The notes beneath the pieces are model-generated. The model was not told the origin of the DNA, did not search any database, and worked only from the letters and a program-made list of their open reading frames with translations. The translations under genes were made by a program, and so were the position numbers. A stretch of 64,000 nt of DNA from Reticulitermes speratus (Eukaryota > Arthropoda > Insecta > Blattodea > Rhinotermitidae), in contig JAJKFL010000012.1 in assembly GCA_021186555.1 (NCBI GenBank), positions 21,463,711 to 21,527,710 of the forward strand, in the 5' to 3' direction. This document shows, one piece after another, positions 44,218 through 57,279 of this stretch. How positions within the stretch are numbered: position 1 is the stretch's first letter; every line of letters begins with the position of its first letter.

Positions 44218-44528
44218 TGGGGGCCAACAACTTGGCATGGCAGGACGCATCGGCTAGACACAAGCAAGGGATATAGGGACAGTAGGACGAACATCTTAAC
44301 AAACAGGCGTACAACATAGGAATGAGAGAGCTGGATATTATGTGTGTAACTTCACGTTCGCCACGGAGCTCCCCCCCTCACGACAACAAACCAACCCCTC
44401 ACAGCATCGAGATCGTCTTACTAAGCAACACAAACCTTCCCTTCCCGAATACTCACTTACATAATGTCATAAAGAACAAATATTGTACAAACAGGCATGT
44501 AATTAAGAAATGAACAATAAACTATGAT
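44218..44528 (+). other. LINE epsilon 3' UTR
   Basis: Non-coding, ends AATAAACTATGATGTTAAAAGAAAA. The next bases are the 5' end of zeta. Confidence 0.6.
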
Positions 44529-44860
44529 GTTAAAAGAAAATCCCCAGTTCAGATCGAGAAGCGGAGTGGGAAGGTTCGGTGCGGTTAACCTTAATATATA
44601 ACCTAAGCTTCCAGTGCGTAGAGTGAACGACCAAGTGCATAGTGTTTAGTGAATTAGGAACACCATGCAAAGATACGAGAGAAAGGACACGATTGTCTGC
44701 ACCTTTGACAAGAGGAGCCCACGGATCACGGCTTACGACATACACGAATGGATATACCAAGAACTACATCTGGACACAGACGATGTAGCAACGATACAGA
44801 GATTAGGTGGAAAATCTAAGTAGAGAATCAACGGAAATGGGTAATTCAGAAAAGTGATAA
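44529..44860 (+). mobile_element. LINE copy zeta, 5' end only
   Basis: Family 5' UTR (CCCCAGTTCAGATCGAGAAGC) and the first ~50 codons of ORF1 from ATG 44664 (MQRYERKDTIVCTFDKRSP then RITAYDIHEWIYQELHLD). Homology ends near 44830-44860, where unidentified sequence begins. Confidence 0.75.
44664..44824 (+). pseudogene. LINE zeta ORF1 N-terminus
   Basis: About 53 codons matching the gamma and eta ORF1 starts, then a TAG near 44821. This copy preserves the ATG that eta has lost. Confidence 0.72.
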
Positions 44861-47800
44861 ACAGTTAGAGACCCCAGACATCTAGCCTACCAGAAGTAAA
44901 TGGAATGATTAGAAATTTGAAAGGAAACTTGATTAGGTTAGTGGGAGTGGCAAATTGGACTACCCACGAGACAAAATGGCTGACTAAGAAACAGCTGACA
45001 GCTGACCACTGTCAACACAGCCATGTGATGGTTATGTTATGATGACGTTTGTCATGTGTTAATGTGGAACACAGATGACAGAGTGAATATGCAATTGGCA
45101 TATAGTTTGTGAATTATTAACCAATCGGTTAAGCGGTTAATAAGGAAAAGTTGAAAGCATTAATGATAAATGTTTTAAGTTTGTTAAATTTTTTGTGAGT
45201 AATTATGTTAAGTAGTGGCATTTGTCTACGACGGAGGACAAGTTTAATAACTTTTCTTCCATCGTAAACAAATGCTGAAACTTTGATTAATTTTGAAAGT
45301 TGATTTTTGAGTTTTGAAGTTGAATTTTAAATGTTGATACAAGTAAATTTATAACTTGTAGTATGATTTGGTTAAAACTACGTTTAGGTAGACGTAAACA
45401 GTATAAGTTGGTACTGAGTGTACTTTGTGAAGACTGGAGATGGAAAATTTATTTAGTAAAAATAATTGTGTTTGATGGTTAATTTTGCCAACCTGATTTG
45501 TGAATTTGAAAAGACAAATTGGAAGGAATTATGATGAGTTGTTATTGGATAAAGTGTGTATAACACTAGAGTAATGTTTTGCAAATTGAGCCGTGATTGC
45601 AGTTATATAAAAGGGCAAAGTTATGCAGTTGGAAACTGTAAGGTTCCCGCGATCCACGGTTAGAAGAACAAGGAGGCGATACGACAAGCGACGCCAGCCT
45701 ATGGGTCATCGCCACCGACGAATAGCAGAGTTGCAGTTATTCCAGTAGCAGCTGGAAGGATCAGTTGGGGTAGGTTGCAGAAGGTCAACATCCTTCAGCT
45801 GTCAACACCATGCAGACTTTGATCATGTGTTGATCGTGCTATACGATCATCATGCTGTAAAAGGCATTAACACTCTTATGCCGCTTGATGCAGTTTGTTT
45901 GCAACATGAGGAGAGCAGAGACTAATGAACTGTGTATGAGCTATGTTAGCAGCATACTTGGTTCAAAGTTGAGCAGTCAGCAACTGAACAGAGGGTTCCA
46001 GTTCAACACCATGATTTTCGGGAAAGCAGAGCGGAGAGCAGCAAACTTTCCGGTTCTTTCACCCGACTTGACGCATTGATGGGGGATGCCAGCAGCAGGA
46101 ATTTTGGCAGTCGCAGAGAGGACAACACCGAGGGGGTACAACAAGCAAGGTTTGCTATCGTACTACTCCAGTAGCAGGTTGCAATATTTCCAGAAGGAGG
46201 TACAACATCTCTACAGCAAACTGTATACACCAGAAGGGTCATCCACGAGTCCAGCCAGGAGAGGAAAAACATATAGGCGATCAATCCAATCACCATTACA
46301 GCAGAGATGGCAACATACGGAAGGAGAATCATGCGGAACCTGCGAGAGTTGTTTCGCTGGTTAGGCGTAATTCGTGTTCTGTTAATTGCGCCGCCGCAAT
46401 GCAGGTTAATTATGAATACAGCAAGGATGGCAGCAATTAATGATGCAGATTTATGCAGTGTCATCGAATGCAACTGAAAGGAGGACTAAGTTGCTATTTT
46501 ATGCATTGATTTAGGTGTACTAATTTTAATGGGTTTGATGTTATTGTATTTGAAATTTTACAGGATATGTTGACGGTTATACACAATTTTGATGATGAAC
46601 TTTAATGTTTTGTAGACATTTTACGGAAAACACACTATATGTAAAACAGTTTACACTTGATTGTTTTGAGTTATACACTTACAGATTTATGAAGAGTTTA
46701 GATGTTGAGAAAATGTATAATGAAATTGATTGAAGGTAATGATAGTTACATTTAGGTACGAGGGGCAATTGGAAGAGTTGAAACAGTTACTAAACATGTG
46801 AACTGTAATTTTTAAGTGAAAATTTTTAAAGAGTTTAAAACTGATAGTTGAATTAACAGTGAAGTGAAATTTAAATTTTGATTATTTGTTTAATAATTTA
46901 ATGAGAGATATACTTTTGTTTATACAACACAGTAGAGAAATGTAATGATTTGACACTTAAGAAATTTGTATTGAAACATTGAAATTGTTTAAGATTTTGT
47001 TAAAGATTGTTATTGGTAACAGATGTTAGTAGGGAGTAATGACTTGGAACAGTCACATTGGTAAAGGATAATGTACACATTGGGAAGAGATGATGTATAG
47101 ACAGTGTAAAGACATTGATTTTAAAGATTTAATTGAGAATTTTGGTTTGACAGAGAAATAAAATTAATTATGATTTGTTTATTTTAGGAAGAGGTATTGG
47201 TAATGTGTTTTAGTTTGTATTTTGACTTATGGAGAGTTGAATTAGTTGTTTTATTTTGGTTGTTGAAAGTGATTATTTGCGTTGAACACATTTATGGTTT
47301 ACAGTAAGAGAAGTAAATTTGAGTTATGGGTTAAAGTTTTAAAAGTTAACTTTGAGATTGTTTGAGAATTTTGGGTTTTGAAAATGTATGTTTTAGATTA
47401 GGATGAATTAACAATTAATTGAGGAATTTTAAATTGGTTGAAGATAGTGGGAAGTTAATTGAAATATTCAGTTAACTTGTTTAAGATGTACATATTCGTT
47501 TATAAACGGGGGAGGAGAAGAGTAGAAGCACCTCTAACAAGGCCCAACGTCCACCACGTCCAGTCCTATTTTAATCGAAACAGTTTGGGGAGTACTTGTC
47601 CAGTCGAGGTTATTATTTTATGCATTTTATTATTTGTCCATTTTAATTAAAAATACTATCGATATGTGAAGAGGTAATGAATACTATGATGATACAGGCC
47701 TGATATATAATACTTTGATCGATACATTGATTTAATGAATTAGTTGATGATTTTTGTTTATGTAAACGAGTCGTTATTGTCTTAAACCTTTAAGTTACTT

Positions 47801-50170
47801 TCTACTTGGAAAGGTTTCCGATTTGTAGTTGGTTAACTGAGAAGTGGAACTGAACTATTGGTTGACTCGGAAAGGTGTTAACTATGGTGAAGTTTGGGTG
47901 CTTATGTATTGATGTTGAGAAAGTGTTGAGTATTTGATGGTGTGATGTGTTATGGTATTGATACTTGAATTGATTAAGAGGGTTTTGGTACGGTGAACAG
48001 GAATTTGAGAATGTTAGATTTTGATATGTTAAATGGAGTTAGAATGTTTGAGGACAAACAGTAGTTTAAGTATGGGGGGATTTGTAATGAATTAAAAATT
48101 GGAGTGATGTTTTTTGATAGATTATTGGATATGTTTCATTTTTAAAATCTTACTCAAGGCCAGGATCCAGCCACGGGTCAGTTTTTAAGAATTTGCATTC
48201 CTTTTGTTAGTATGGAAATTTGGTAACATTAATGATGGGTTGAACAGGTAGAAGTTTGTTGAAATTGTTTAGGAAGATGTAGGAGTTGAATTTTAAACTT
48301 GATAGAAGGATGCCGATTGGTACACATACTAGAGTAGGATGCGGATGTAATAGGTGCCGATTTAAACTAGAGTAGGAAGTGGATGTAACAGGTGGTAGAA
48401 TTATAGTAAGCAGGTTGGGAACGCAGGACTTGTATTAAAGCAGGCTCTGATTGGTATATGAGAAGGATCGATTAGTTTATTGTTTTAGGATTAGGTAGAT
48501 AGAACCATTTAGAATTTGGAACTTTGGTAATTAAAGTGAGTGAATGAGATTGAAGTGAATTTATGCATGTATGAGAGTTGATGTAATTTTGGTTGTAGGA
48601 ATGTTGTTAGCATGTATGAATTTGGGTAACATTTTATTTGTGAGTACAGTTAGAATATTGAGTTGAAAAGTTTATACATTTAGAGGTATAGAGTTTAAGT
48701 TAACTTGTAACAGTTAGTCCACACACACTTGGCTTTGTGAGAATGGTAACCTCAGCACTTTGCGCTTGCATGCTGGAGGATATGGGAACCACAGTATCAG
48801 CATATTCCTTATTAGGAAATGTAGATTCCCATTGGTTATTTACGATAGGGACTAGACGTAAATGCATTAATTTGATTGGATGAGAAGGTAGGAGACGTAG
48901 TGAGGTAGCCATGTTGCTGATGCAACAGGGTGTGGTATGGAACTTATTAAATATAGGTGAGAACAATGTTTCGGGGTCTTTTGGCTCGACGTTTTGGTTG
49001 GTGTTTGAAGCAGTATGGCGACGTGATTTTAAATTAAACTTGTTGAAATTATGTAGAAATTATGAAGTGTTTTAAACTCCAACACTGTGTATTTTGTAAA
49101 AGTGTTGGTAGTAAATATGTTGATTGTAACTACAGAAAGTGAGTTATGATAACGTGAAATGGCAGAGCAGCACCTTATCTTGTGGTTACGTAATAAGTTG
49201 GCAGTGAAAATGCTATACTTATGCACCCGTAGCACACATGCAAATATTTGGAAATATGAACGGGTAATTGATGTTGATGTATCCAGAGGGAACGTGGATC
49301 AACTTGTAACACAAGGTAGGTTGGCAAAAGAATAAGTTTTTGGATGGGTTATATGTTGTAATTTGCGAGTTGGTACTCGGAATGAAATTTGAAATTGATC
49401 AATTTTATTATGCAGTATTAACAAACACAATTATTTAGTTAGGAAAATTGTGTAAAGTTGTTGCAAGTGTGAGTGGACCAAACTGAACGGGTAATATATT
49501 TATTAGCATTAGAAATTGTGTAAGGGAAATTAAAATGGATTAGATTGTATAGAAATGTTTAACTTTGTTTACAGAATGAAGGAAAATTTTGATTGTTGAT
49601 TTACAGAGAAATTATTAAAGGGATGTAAACTTTATTGTGATGGATGTTAATTAGGATTTAGTTGGGTTAAATAAATTTTATTATTTACTTTGGTTATAAA
49701 TTGAAAGTGGTTTAATGGTTTTAATAATGGTGATGAAGAAGTACATTCCAAGTATAATCACATCCCAAGTGTAATTAGTTCCTTAAGAGACAGGAAGATC
49801 CCAAGTGATAACCGGTAGCAGTATTAGTTGCGGTCAGAGGATTAGTTGACCGTTGGTATGGTTATACCAAGTAGTTAGGTGATGCTAGCTGAGCTAGGCA
49901 CGCCTGTGGGGGTGACTCAGCCGGGATCGACTGAGCTAGACGCCCCATTTTATGAAGGTTGAAGCAGTTGGAAGTAACCTGCTTTAAAATACAGAAACTT
50001 TCTGGTGGCAGCGCTATTATAGAGTATATGAGAGTGGGTGAAGCCAGACGCAGCGGTGGACTGTGGGGCTCACCACGTGTAGACGTCCTGGGAGTATGGA
50101 CTGCCCGGGCGCTACATCCGGGTTGGTGTCTGTGTACACTAACCTGTTGTTACGCTACCGAAGGGTGACA
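44861..50170. other. Unidentified ~5.3-kb coding-poor, C-depleted segment
   Basis: No ORF resembling a known protein. Most of it is T/G-rich with very little cytosine; in 46801-47460 I count 27 C and 141 G in 660 bases. Islands of normal composition lie at 45600-46470 (TATATAAAAGGG near 45606) and 49790-50170. A purine-rich tract at 48067-48080 precedes TGTAATGAAT at 48083, the same ten bases that open the solo LTR at 24799. It may be a non-coding LTR-element derivative inserted in LINE zeta, but neither ends nor duplications could be fixed. Confidence 0.35.
48317..48400. repeat. Short degenerate tandem repeat
   Basis: Two copies of about 38-40 bp built on CTAGAGTAGGA..GGATGTAA.AGGTG inside the C-poor segment. 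Confidence 0.5.
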
Positions 50171-50587
50171 GTTGGTCACCAAATCCCTGAAGTTTCAAGC
50201 ACGCTCAGGTCACGATACCAGTAGAAAGGGTTTCTTCGAGAACACTCTATGTGCTCTCTCTCTAGTAAGAAACCCCTTGACTATTAAAATGTCGAGACGT
50301 CACCTAATTGTCAACTCTTAAAGCGGCGTACGCAAGACACCTACACCCATAATAGAGAGACAGCGGAACGAATATATTACTCACCTTACGAATAGTAAGG
50401 GAATGAACAGGTCGACCACTAATACATCGCACAACTAAACACGGACCCTCCGACACCAAGAACCAATCAATAACACACACTATAGTTATTCTCTTCACGA
50501 TACACTCACGGTTCTACTTCACATGTAATCAACAATAAAATACTTGTAAATAGACTTGTACTTAAGTGAATAAAGATAGTTAAAAAA
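50171..50587 (+). other. LINE-like 3' UTR preceding copy eta
   Basis: A/C-rich non-coding sequence ending GAATAAAGATAGTTAAAAAAA directly before the 5' end of eta, like the ends of beta, delta and epsilon. Possibly the displaced tail of zeta. A 9-bp stem (GGGTTTCTT/AAGAAACCC) lies at about 50228-50276. Confidence 0.5.
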
Positions 50588-50770
50588 ATCCCATGAGTTC
50601 GCTACGAGCATCCGAGGTGAACGGATGTTTGGGAGACGAGCAGCAGTGTAGAGGTGTGTGAGCAAGCAGAGTGGGTGAGCGAAGTGTAGTGTAGTGGTGT
50701 GGTTCAGTGAAGGATAGTACCGTCTAAGTGGTCATAACAAGGGTATAAAAGGTACGAAAGGAAGAATACG

Positions 50771-51967
50771 ATGGTGTGTTCCTTTGAACGCGACAGCCCG
50801 AGGATAACGGCGTTGGAAATACATGATTGGATATACGAAAAAATGGCAATTCCAGGACCAGAGGTAAGGATGATTCAAATTGATGGAACACAACGACAGG
50901 TCTTCATTAAGGTAAACAATGCGGAGATACTGGAGGAGATCATAACCAGAACACAGGGGACCCTGACATATGCACATAAGGAGGGGATAATTTCCCAAGT
51001 TAAAATTGGGATGGCGGTTCCAGGTGGAAGAAGGATTAGGGTAGCAAACTAGCCACCAGAAATGCCGAGAGCAGTAATCAGCCGAGCATTGGAAAAATAT
51101 GGAACGGCAGGGGAAACTCGCGACGAGATGTGGTCAAAAGCTTACCACTACGAAGTTTGTAGTGGAGTATTACTGGTGAATATAGACAAGACGAAACATA
51201 TACCCTCACATATGATTGGTGGGAATAGGGCACTAATCACATATGAGGGCCAACCTATGACCTGCTATGCATGCAATGCGTCGGGGCATTTGATACAACA
51301 GTGTCCGGTTCAACAGAGGACGGAGCGGCGAGAGACTGTAAACAAGGACACAACATGGGCCACACTCATAGACCAGGAAGAAGGTAGAGTACAGGCAATA
51401 TCGGATAGGACAAGTGACATGAGATTGAAGAAAAGCGCACAGACAGAAACGGATAGCAGGGAGAGTTGGAGGGAAGAAGTGACGGAGTGGAAAGGACAGA
51501 AAGAACAGCAAGGTAATGACGTCATGGGAGTGCAAACAACGGAGGGCACGGATGATAAGGAACCAATAGTGCAGAGCGTAGGGGTGGAAGAGCAAGAAAA
51601 GATGGACGTGGAGGACAAGAACAATGACAAAATGGAGGAAGGGGACAAGTTAAAGGGAGAGAAAGGAAAGCAAGGGAATGTAACAGGGACAACGAAAAGA
51701 TCGGTCACAGGACGTAGGGAGGGAACAAATAATAACATGAGTATGGGAGGACTGACTCAAGAAATCACGAAAAGCACGACAAAACGGGAGGAGTTCCCCC
51801 CGTTAGAAAATCTGGACATGGAGGAAAGTAAGATGACGCAGGGAATGCGGGCAAACAAAAAGCCAAGAACTGAGGAACAACGTTTGAGTAGCGTGCGAAG
51901 GAGTCGGAGTGCGGTGAGAGGGAAAATAGTGGAAGATAACACGCATGGGACGGGTAACACCATGTGA
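50771..51967 (+). pseudogene. LINE eta ORF1
   Basis: Open from MVCSFERDSPRITALEIHDW to an in-frame TAG at 51050-51052 (RVANstopPPEMPRAV), then open to 51967. Upstream codons YKRYERKNT match zeta, but the zeta ATG position reads TAT, so the original start is lost. Domains as in gamma: conserved N-terminal half, knuckle CYACNASGHLIQQC (about residue 165), and a long acidic/basic low-complexity tail ending RSRSAVRGK. Probably an RNA-binding LINE ORF1 protein. One nonsense codon only, so well preserved. Confidence 0.8.
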
Positions 51968-51974
51968 CGAGTCG

Positions 51975-54350
51975 AACTTACACAGTAGCGACATTGAACA
52001 TTGCAGGGATGTCATCGTGGACGAAAATGCGGATGCTGAACGAATATTGCAGATAACACGATGTGGACATAATGCTACTACAAGAGGTCACGCATGAGGA
52101 AGTCTCAGCGTGCGCGGGATATACCGCACACGTTAACATAGGTACGGAAGGACGGGGAACGGCCATATTGATAAGACAACAGCTAAACTTCAGCAAGATA
52201 GACAAACTACCATCGGGACGGGCATAGTGGGATATTTAGGTCAAACATACATAGTAAATATAATATGCGCCATTGGGCGCGGCTCGCAGAAAAGAAAGGC
52301 AGTTCTACCACACTGAGGTACCCTATTTATTCAGAGCTACGCCGGAGCAGTACATATTTAGAGACGATTTTAACTGTGTACTATCGAGGACAGACTGCAC
52401 AGGGGAGCCGCAAATAAGTAAAGGGCTCTGGGAATTTGCGGCTGAAGACACGTGGAGAGGAATGGGGGCGCGGCAGGTATACACGCATTATACGAGTAAG
52501 GGAGCATCTCGGATTGATAGAATATACCTGTCCAAAGCCCTGATAGCATTCAAATCGAGTGCAGAAACACGAGTCGCGGCGTTTACAGACCATAGTGCTA
52601 TACTGGTACGCTGAACGCACAGAACCACCGCCACGGGAAGGGAAGATGGAAACTAAACAACGTGCTTCTTCAGGAGGAGACGCGCAGCAAATATAGACGG
52701 GGGTGGGAAGAATGGAAGGCGCGAATTCCAAAATACCGGAACATAGTGGAATGGTGGGATAAATATACAAAAGCACGGACACAACAATTCTTCAAACACG
52801 GACGGACGGAAAAGAGGTGTAGAGAGGAGACAAATGGAGAATTTCTATTACCAGTGCATTTATGACCTGATACGCGATCATCAGTGTGACCAAAATTTAA
52901 CGACCAGACTAAAATATTTCAAGGAAAAAATTGTGGCCCTGCAAAGGATCAAAACACAGCGGATCATATAGGAAGCTCAATATCAGGGACCGCTACAGAA
53001 CGAACGGGCTACGTTATATTATTTATGTAAGGCGCGGAGGCGACAACAAGGGAGGATGATAAAACACATAACGGACGAGGAAGGTAGAAAGCACGACACG
53101 CATGAGGCGATAATGAGGATGACGGAGACGATAAAAGAAGGATACAAGGCAACCTCGAGCGACAAGGAGGGTGTGGAGGTACTTCGTGAAAGGATTCAGT
53201 CATCAGTGACGCAAACGCAAATTGGCATTTGGAGAGTAGGATAACAGAGATGGAAGTAAGGCAGGCTATTATGACAGGAGCAACGGGGAAGGCCCCAGGC
53301 ACAGATGGTATCCCCATATAGTTCTACCGATTGGGATGGGACATCATCAAGACGAAAATGGTAGAGGTGTTCAATGACATGTTCCGTGAAAAATACATAA
53401 CCAAAGAACAGGCAAGGAGGATCATAGTGTGCCACCGAAGACAACAAAGCCAGAGAAGATCACAGAATACAGACAGATCACGCTCCTGAACGCAGACTAT
53501 AAAATATATGCGCGAAATATGGCAACTAGACTGCGGAGAGTAACACCTGAAATATTGCACAAAAGCCAACATTGCGCGGTGCCGGGGACATCCATATTTG
53601 ATGCAATAACGGGCATACGGGATGTATGGACAAAGGCGAGAGTACGGATTATGTGTAATAGCATTAGACTTCCGCATTTGACAGGATAGAGCACACGTAC
53701 TTCAATGAAGTCCTACTGTCTTATGGGATAGGAACAAAATTCGCAAATGTGTTGGGGTCCCGTTATAAGGAGGCAGAATCAAGGCTGCTGATAAATGGCT
53801 TTCTTTCAGAAGTATTCCCAATACAGCCATCGGTAAGACAGGGATGTCCGTTAAGCATGATTCTATATGCAATGGCACTGAACCCGCTGCTGACGCTAAT
53901 ATCGGATAACCTTAACGGAATAACGATAGGACCTCACAGCCAAAAAGTCACAAGCATAGTATATGCGGATGACGTAACCGTCATTATGACGAAGAGAGAG
54001 GACAGCACCCATTTGAAGGAGGTCATAATGACATACGAGAGTGTGTCAGGGGCGAGACTCAATTATAGGAAATCGAAGGCACTGGCAATAGGAAAATGAA
54101 AGGAAGACAAGGCACTTGATTTTCAATATGTACAAGCAGTAGTTATACTAGGAATACATGTAAGGGACAACATAGGGAGACAATAGAAGGAACGTGGACG
54201 TACCTGTCGAATGCCGTCAGGGTCAGGGTGCAGGAGATGCGGTCGCGCGACTTAAAACTGCATCAGAGAATATTCGTAACGCACACGTTTCTACTGTCAA
54301 AAATATGGTACTGCGCACAAATACTGCCTATACCATTGGGAGAGGCAGGC
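51975..54350 (+). pseudogene. LINE eta ORF2: endonuclease and RT
   Basis: Endonuclease: VATLNIAGMSS, DIMLLQEVTHEE, LPSGRA with TAG, IFRDDFNCVL, GASRIDRIYLS, FTDHSAI. RT: GKAPGTDGI, ITEYRQITLLNADYKIYARNMATRLR, VRQGCPLSMILYAMALNPL (motif B), SIVYADDVTVIMT (motif C), ARLNYRKSKALAIG, LHQRIFVTHTFLLSKIWYCAQILPIP. Many stops and shifts. It is more diverged from beta, delta and epsilon than these are from each other, perhaps a separate subfamily. Ends at the BEL/Pao junction. Confidence 0.78.
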
Positions 54351-54620
54351 GAATCTCCGTGTATTGGGTTTCGACTTACAGCTTATAGCTCTTCAGCATA
54401 GGATCGTCTGTGCCTTCCATTTGTAACAGCAGATAAGAACATATCAGTTATTACTCTTCACGTTTGAAAAACTTCAGTGCTTAATTGTGATGTTTCACGG
54501 CATGGACATGACGGAGCTTTGACTTTGGAGCTGTAGGAGGAAGGAAATTTTGTTGTATCGCCACGTGGTCTTACTTCACTTGATTGTAATAGTCTACTAA
54601 CGTCTTGACTCCAACGCCTC

Positions 54621-56192
54621 GTGTTGACTACCGTGCGTACGAACAATCACGGATACTTGCCTAGACTACCACTAGCGCCATCTGTTGACATTGTAGGTGA
54701 ACCACGTGAACTTTCCAAACATACTACAATCTTCGACAATGGCAGACTTTTCCACTCTGAAAAGAAAAGTGCTACATTAAGCTCTAACTTCACAAAATTT
54801 TCTGCAGCCATCAATAACTCCGCAGACGCAACTACGCTGGATGATTTAGAACATTACCGCGGCCGTCTACAAGAAACAGCAAGCGCCATCGACTCCAAAC
54901 TGTCAACGTCTGTGTCCAGCATAAACCTTGCTTCCACTCCGCTCCCTCAGTGTGTACCACCAATCGCGCCTACGATCACACTACCAACTATTAAGCTAGA
55001 ACCCTTCACGGGAGACATTGAGTCATGGCAGCGCTTTTGGGAGCAGTTTCAGTCATCCGTTGATACTAACCCATCCGTTTCCCAAATTAACAAGTATGTT
55101 TTTCTCCGAGGCTACTTGAATAGGGAACCAAAACAGTCCGCAGTCACAGCGGAGACCTACGAAGAAACAAAACGTATTCTGTACGCTAAATACGGCGTCA
55201 AGAATCGCATAATTCAAGCCCACTTGGATTACCTCGAGGATATCAAACCGATGCGCTCTGCCACCCCGGAATTATTAAACACCGCTTATGTCGAGAGCAA
55301 TCGCCGACTTCAAACCCTTCGAGCACTGGGAGAGAACGTTGATAATTACCGCAGAATACTCGCACCGAAAATTCTTCGGGCGTATCCAGAGGATATATGC
55401 CGTCGGTGAATTATACATACTAAGCGCGAACAAATTTCGGACGGCGATATAACTAAGCTCATGGCCTTTCTGAAAGACGAGGTTGAAGGCGCTATAATCA
55501 CAGAGAAAATCCGGGGAGATATGTTTGATATTGATCCACTTACTCCGACGACAGCTTCCTTCCACGTCTCATCGAAGCCTAACATGCCCTCCACTCCAAA
55601 ATCGAAACGCCGTCAGGAGCCCTTCTGCGTATTCTGTGACAGTAGAGGCCACTGGGCTCAAGACTGCAAACAGTTCACCGACGTCACGGACCGGGCTGAG
55701 AAGTTAAAAAAAGACGCGCGCTATTTCCTCTGTTTGAATCGCAGTCACTCATACAAGAATTGCGGTAAAAGAGGTAAAGTCCACAGCTCAAAATGCAGAC
55801 GACCACATCATTATTCTATTTGTGACGCTGACCACTTGGTAGCCACGTCTGTGCACCAAATAGAGGCTGCATCGAGCAACTTCACACATTTACAAACGGC
55901 TCGCATATGGATTATAGGACCGACTGGGCTCAGGAAACTTACACGTTACCTCTTGGATGCGGCCAGTCAGTCTAGTTTCGTCAGTACATCTTTGGTAGAC
56001 CATCTTCAGCTACGAGTTCTCGACCGACGAGATGTTATTATCTCTCTTTTGAATCTTCTACGCCCACTCCACACTCACGCCGGCTTGTCCGCTTCACTGT
56101 TCAAGGAATGTGGGCTGACACAAATGTATCCATCACGGCCTTTGACAGTTCGCATACATACTTGCCACACCCGGCACTTCCCCAGGACATAA
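54621..56192 (+). pseudogene. BEL/Pao Gag, CCHC and protease
   Basis: Gag core with IKLEPFTGDIESWQRFWEQF and YVFLRGYLNREPKQ (DUF1759-like region), in-frame TGA at 55407-55409, then CVFCDSRGHWAQDC, a second Cys/His cluster (CLNRSHSYKNC...C..PHHYSIC) and protease core YLLDAASQSSFVS. As in the element at 3719, the D-S/T-G triad reads D-A-A. Frame lost near 56060. Confidence 0.82.
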
Positions 56193-56275
56193 GCACACTG
56201 CAGTCCACTCGTAAACTGCGTATGGCAGATCCCAACGTCACTTCTCTGGATCTCCCAATAGACTACTACTAGAAG

Positions 56276-57270
56276 ATGGTCAAAGATAACCCGCCAATCC
56301 GCATCTCCTCCTCACTAGTGCTACTCCCATCCATCTTTGGGTGGATTCTTAGTGGCAGCCGACCTGGTACTACTGTCAACCACATCATGGCCAATTACAT
56401 CTCCCTCTCCGACGGCCAAATGTTGGATGAAGACAAGCGACGTTTCTGGGACTTAGAGACCATTGGTATTCGAGAACCACAAGACCGTGCACTCACCGCC
56501 AGGGATGCCGCCATTCTCCAAGACTTTCTTGACTCATACCACGTCGACGACGGAAGAAGAGTTGTTTCGCTCCCAAGGAGGGACGGTGTTTTCCTGTCGG
56601 ACAATCGCAGTATAGCAGAGAAGCGGTTCCGAGCCCTGGAGAAGAGATTTCATGAAAATGCAGATTTCAAGTCCATGTACTTCGATCACATGTTAGACTA
56701 CATAATCAAGGAGCAGGTCGAGGTAGCCCCACCAGATGGGACGTCAGAACATGTATTCTACCTACGTCATCGTGCCGTCAAGAAAAAGAATAACACTACG
56801 AAATGGAAAATATTTTTCGACGCGTCTTCGCATGAACGGGGCTTCCCATCCCTGAATGATGCATTAGAAATGGGACCGAACTTACTACCAGAAATAGTTG
56901 CGACGCTCGAGCGGTTCCGACTACATCGAAAAGCAGTTGTCTCCGATGGAAGCCAAGCATTTTTGCAACTCAGCCTGCATGAGAACGACAGGAAACTAAC
57001 CAGGTTCTTCTGGTACCGCCTGGAGCGTGATCACGACGAAAATCACCACTACAAGTGACGTCATCGTTATCGTTATACTCGCCTCCCATTCGGCCTTACC
57101 AGTAGTCCGTTCCTTCTATCAGCCACGCTTAGTGAGTTAGCAGTACTGTACCGCGCGGCAGCACTCCTGGACGAATCCACATTTATGGACGACTTCGCAG
57201 CCAGTGCAGAGGACGATAAACATGTCATTACTCTCTACTATGAGCTCACTGCACTAACAAACGCATAAAA
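56276..57270 (+). pseudogene. BEL/Pao reverse transcriptase
   Basis: GWILSGSRPG, FWDLETIGI, then the RT with VFYLRHRAVKK, WKIFFDASSH, LNDALEMGPNLLPEI, AVVSDGSQAFLQLSL (motif A), a TGA at 57056-57058, YRYTRLPFGLTSSPFLLSA (motif B) and STFMDDFAAS (motif C). Two breaks in the RT. Confidence 0.82.
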
Positions 57271-57279
57271 CTCCCCCTC

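Larger units (their letters stand above)
40651..44528 (+). mobile_element. LINE copy epsilon, internally deleted
   Basis: Begins with the family 5' end (TCCCCAGTTCAG.TCGAGA) fused after ~45 bases to sequence just upstream of the RT core, so ORF1 and the endonuclease are missing. RT and C-terminal domain follow, broken by a minisatellite insertion (41326-42088) and a jockey fragment (43273-43890). The 3' tail at 44505-44528 abuts copy zeta. Confidence 0.82.

Noticed and set aside
44861-50170. Giant DNA transposon or virus-like insertion
   Set aside because: No coding ORFs for polymerase, capsid or transposase; composition and possible LTR start fit a non-coding derivative better, but this is unproven.
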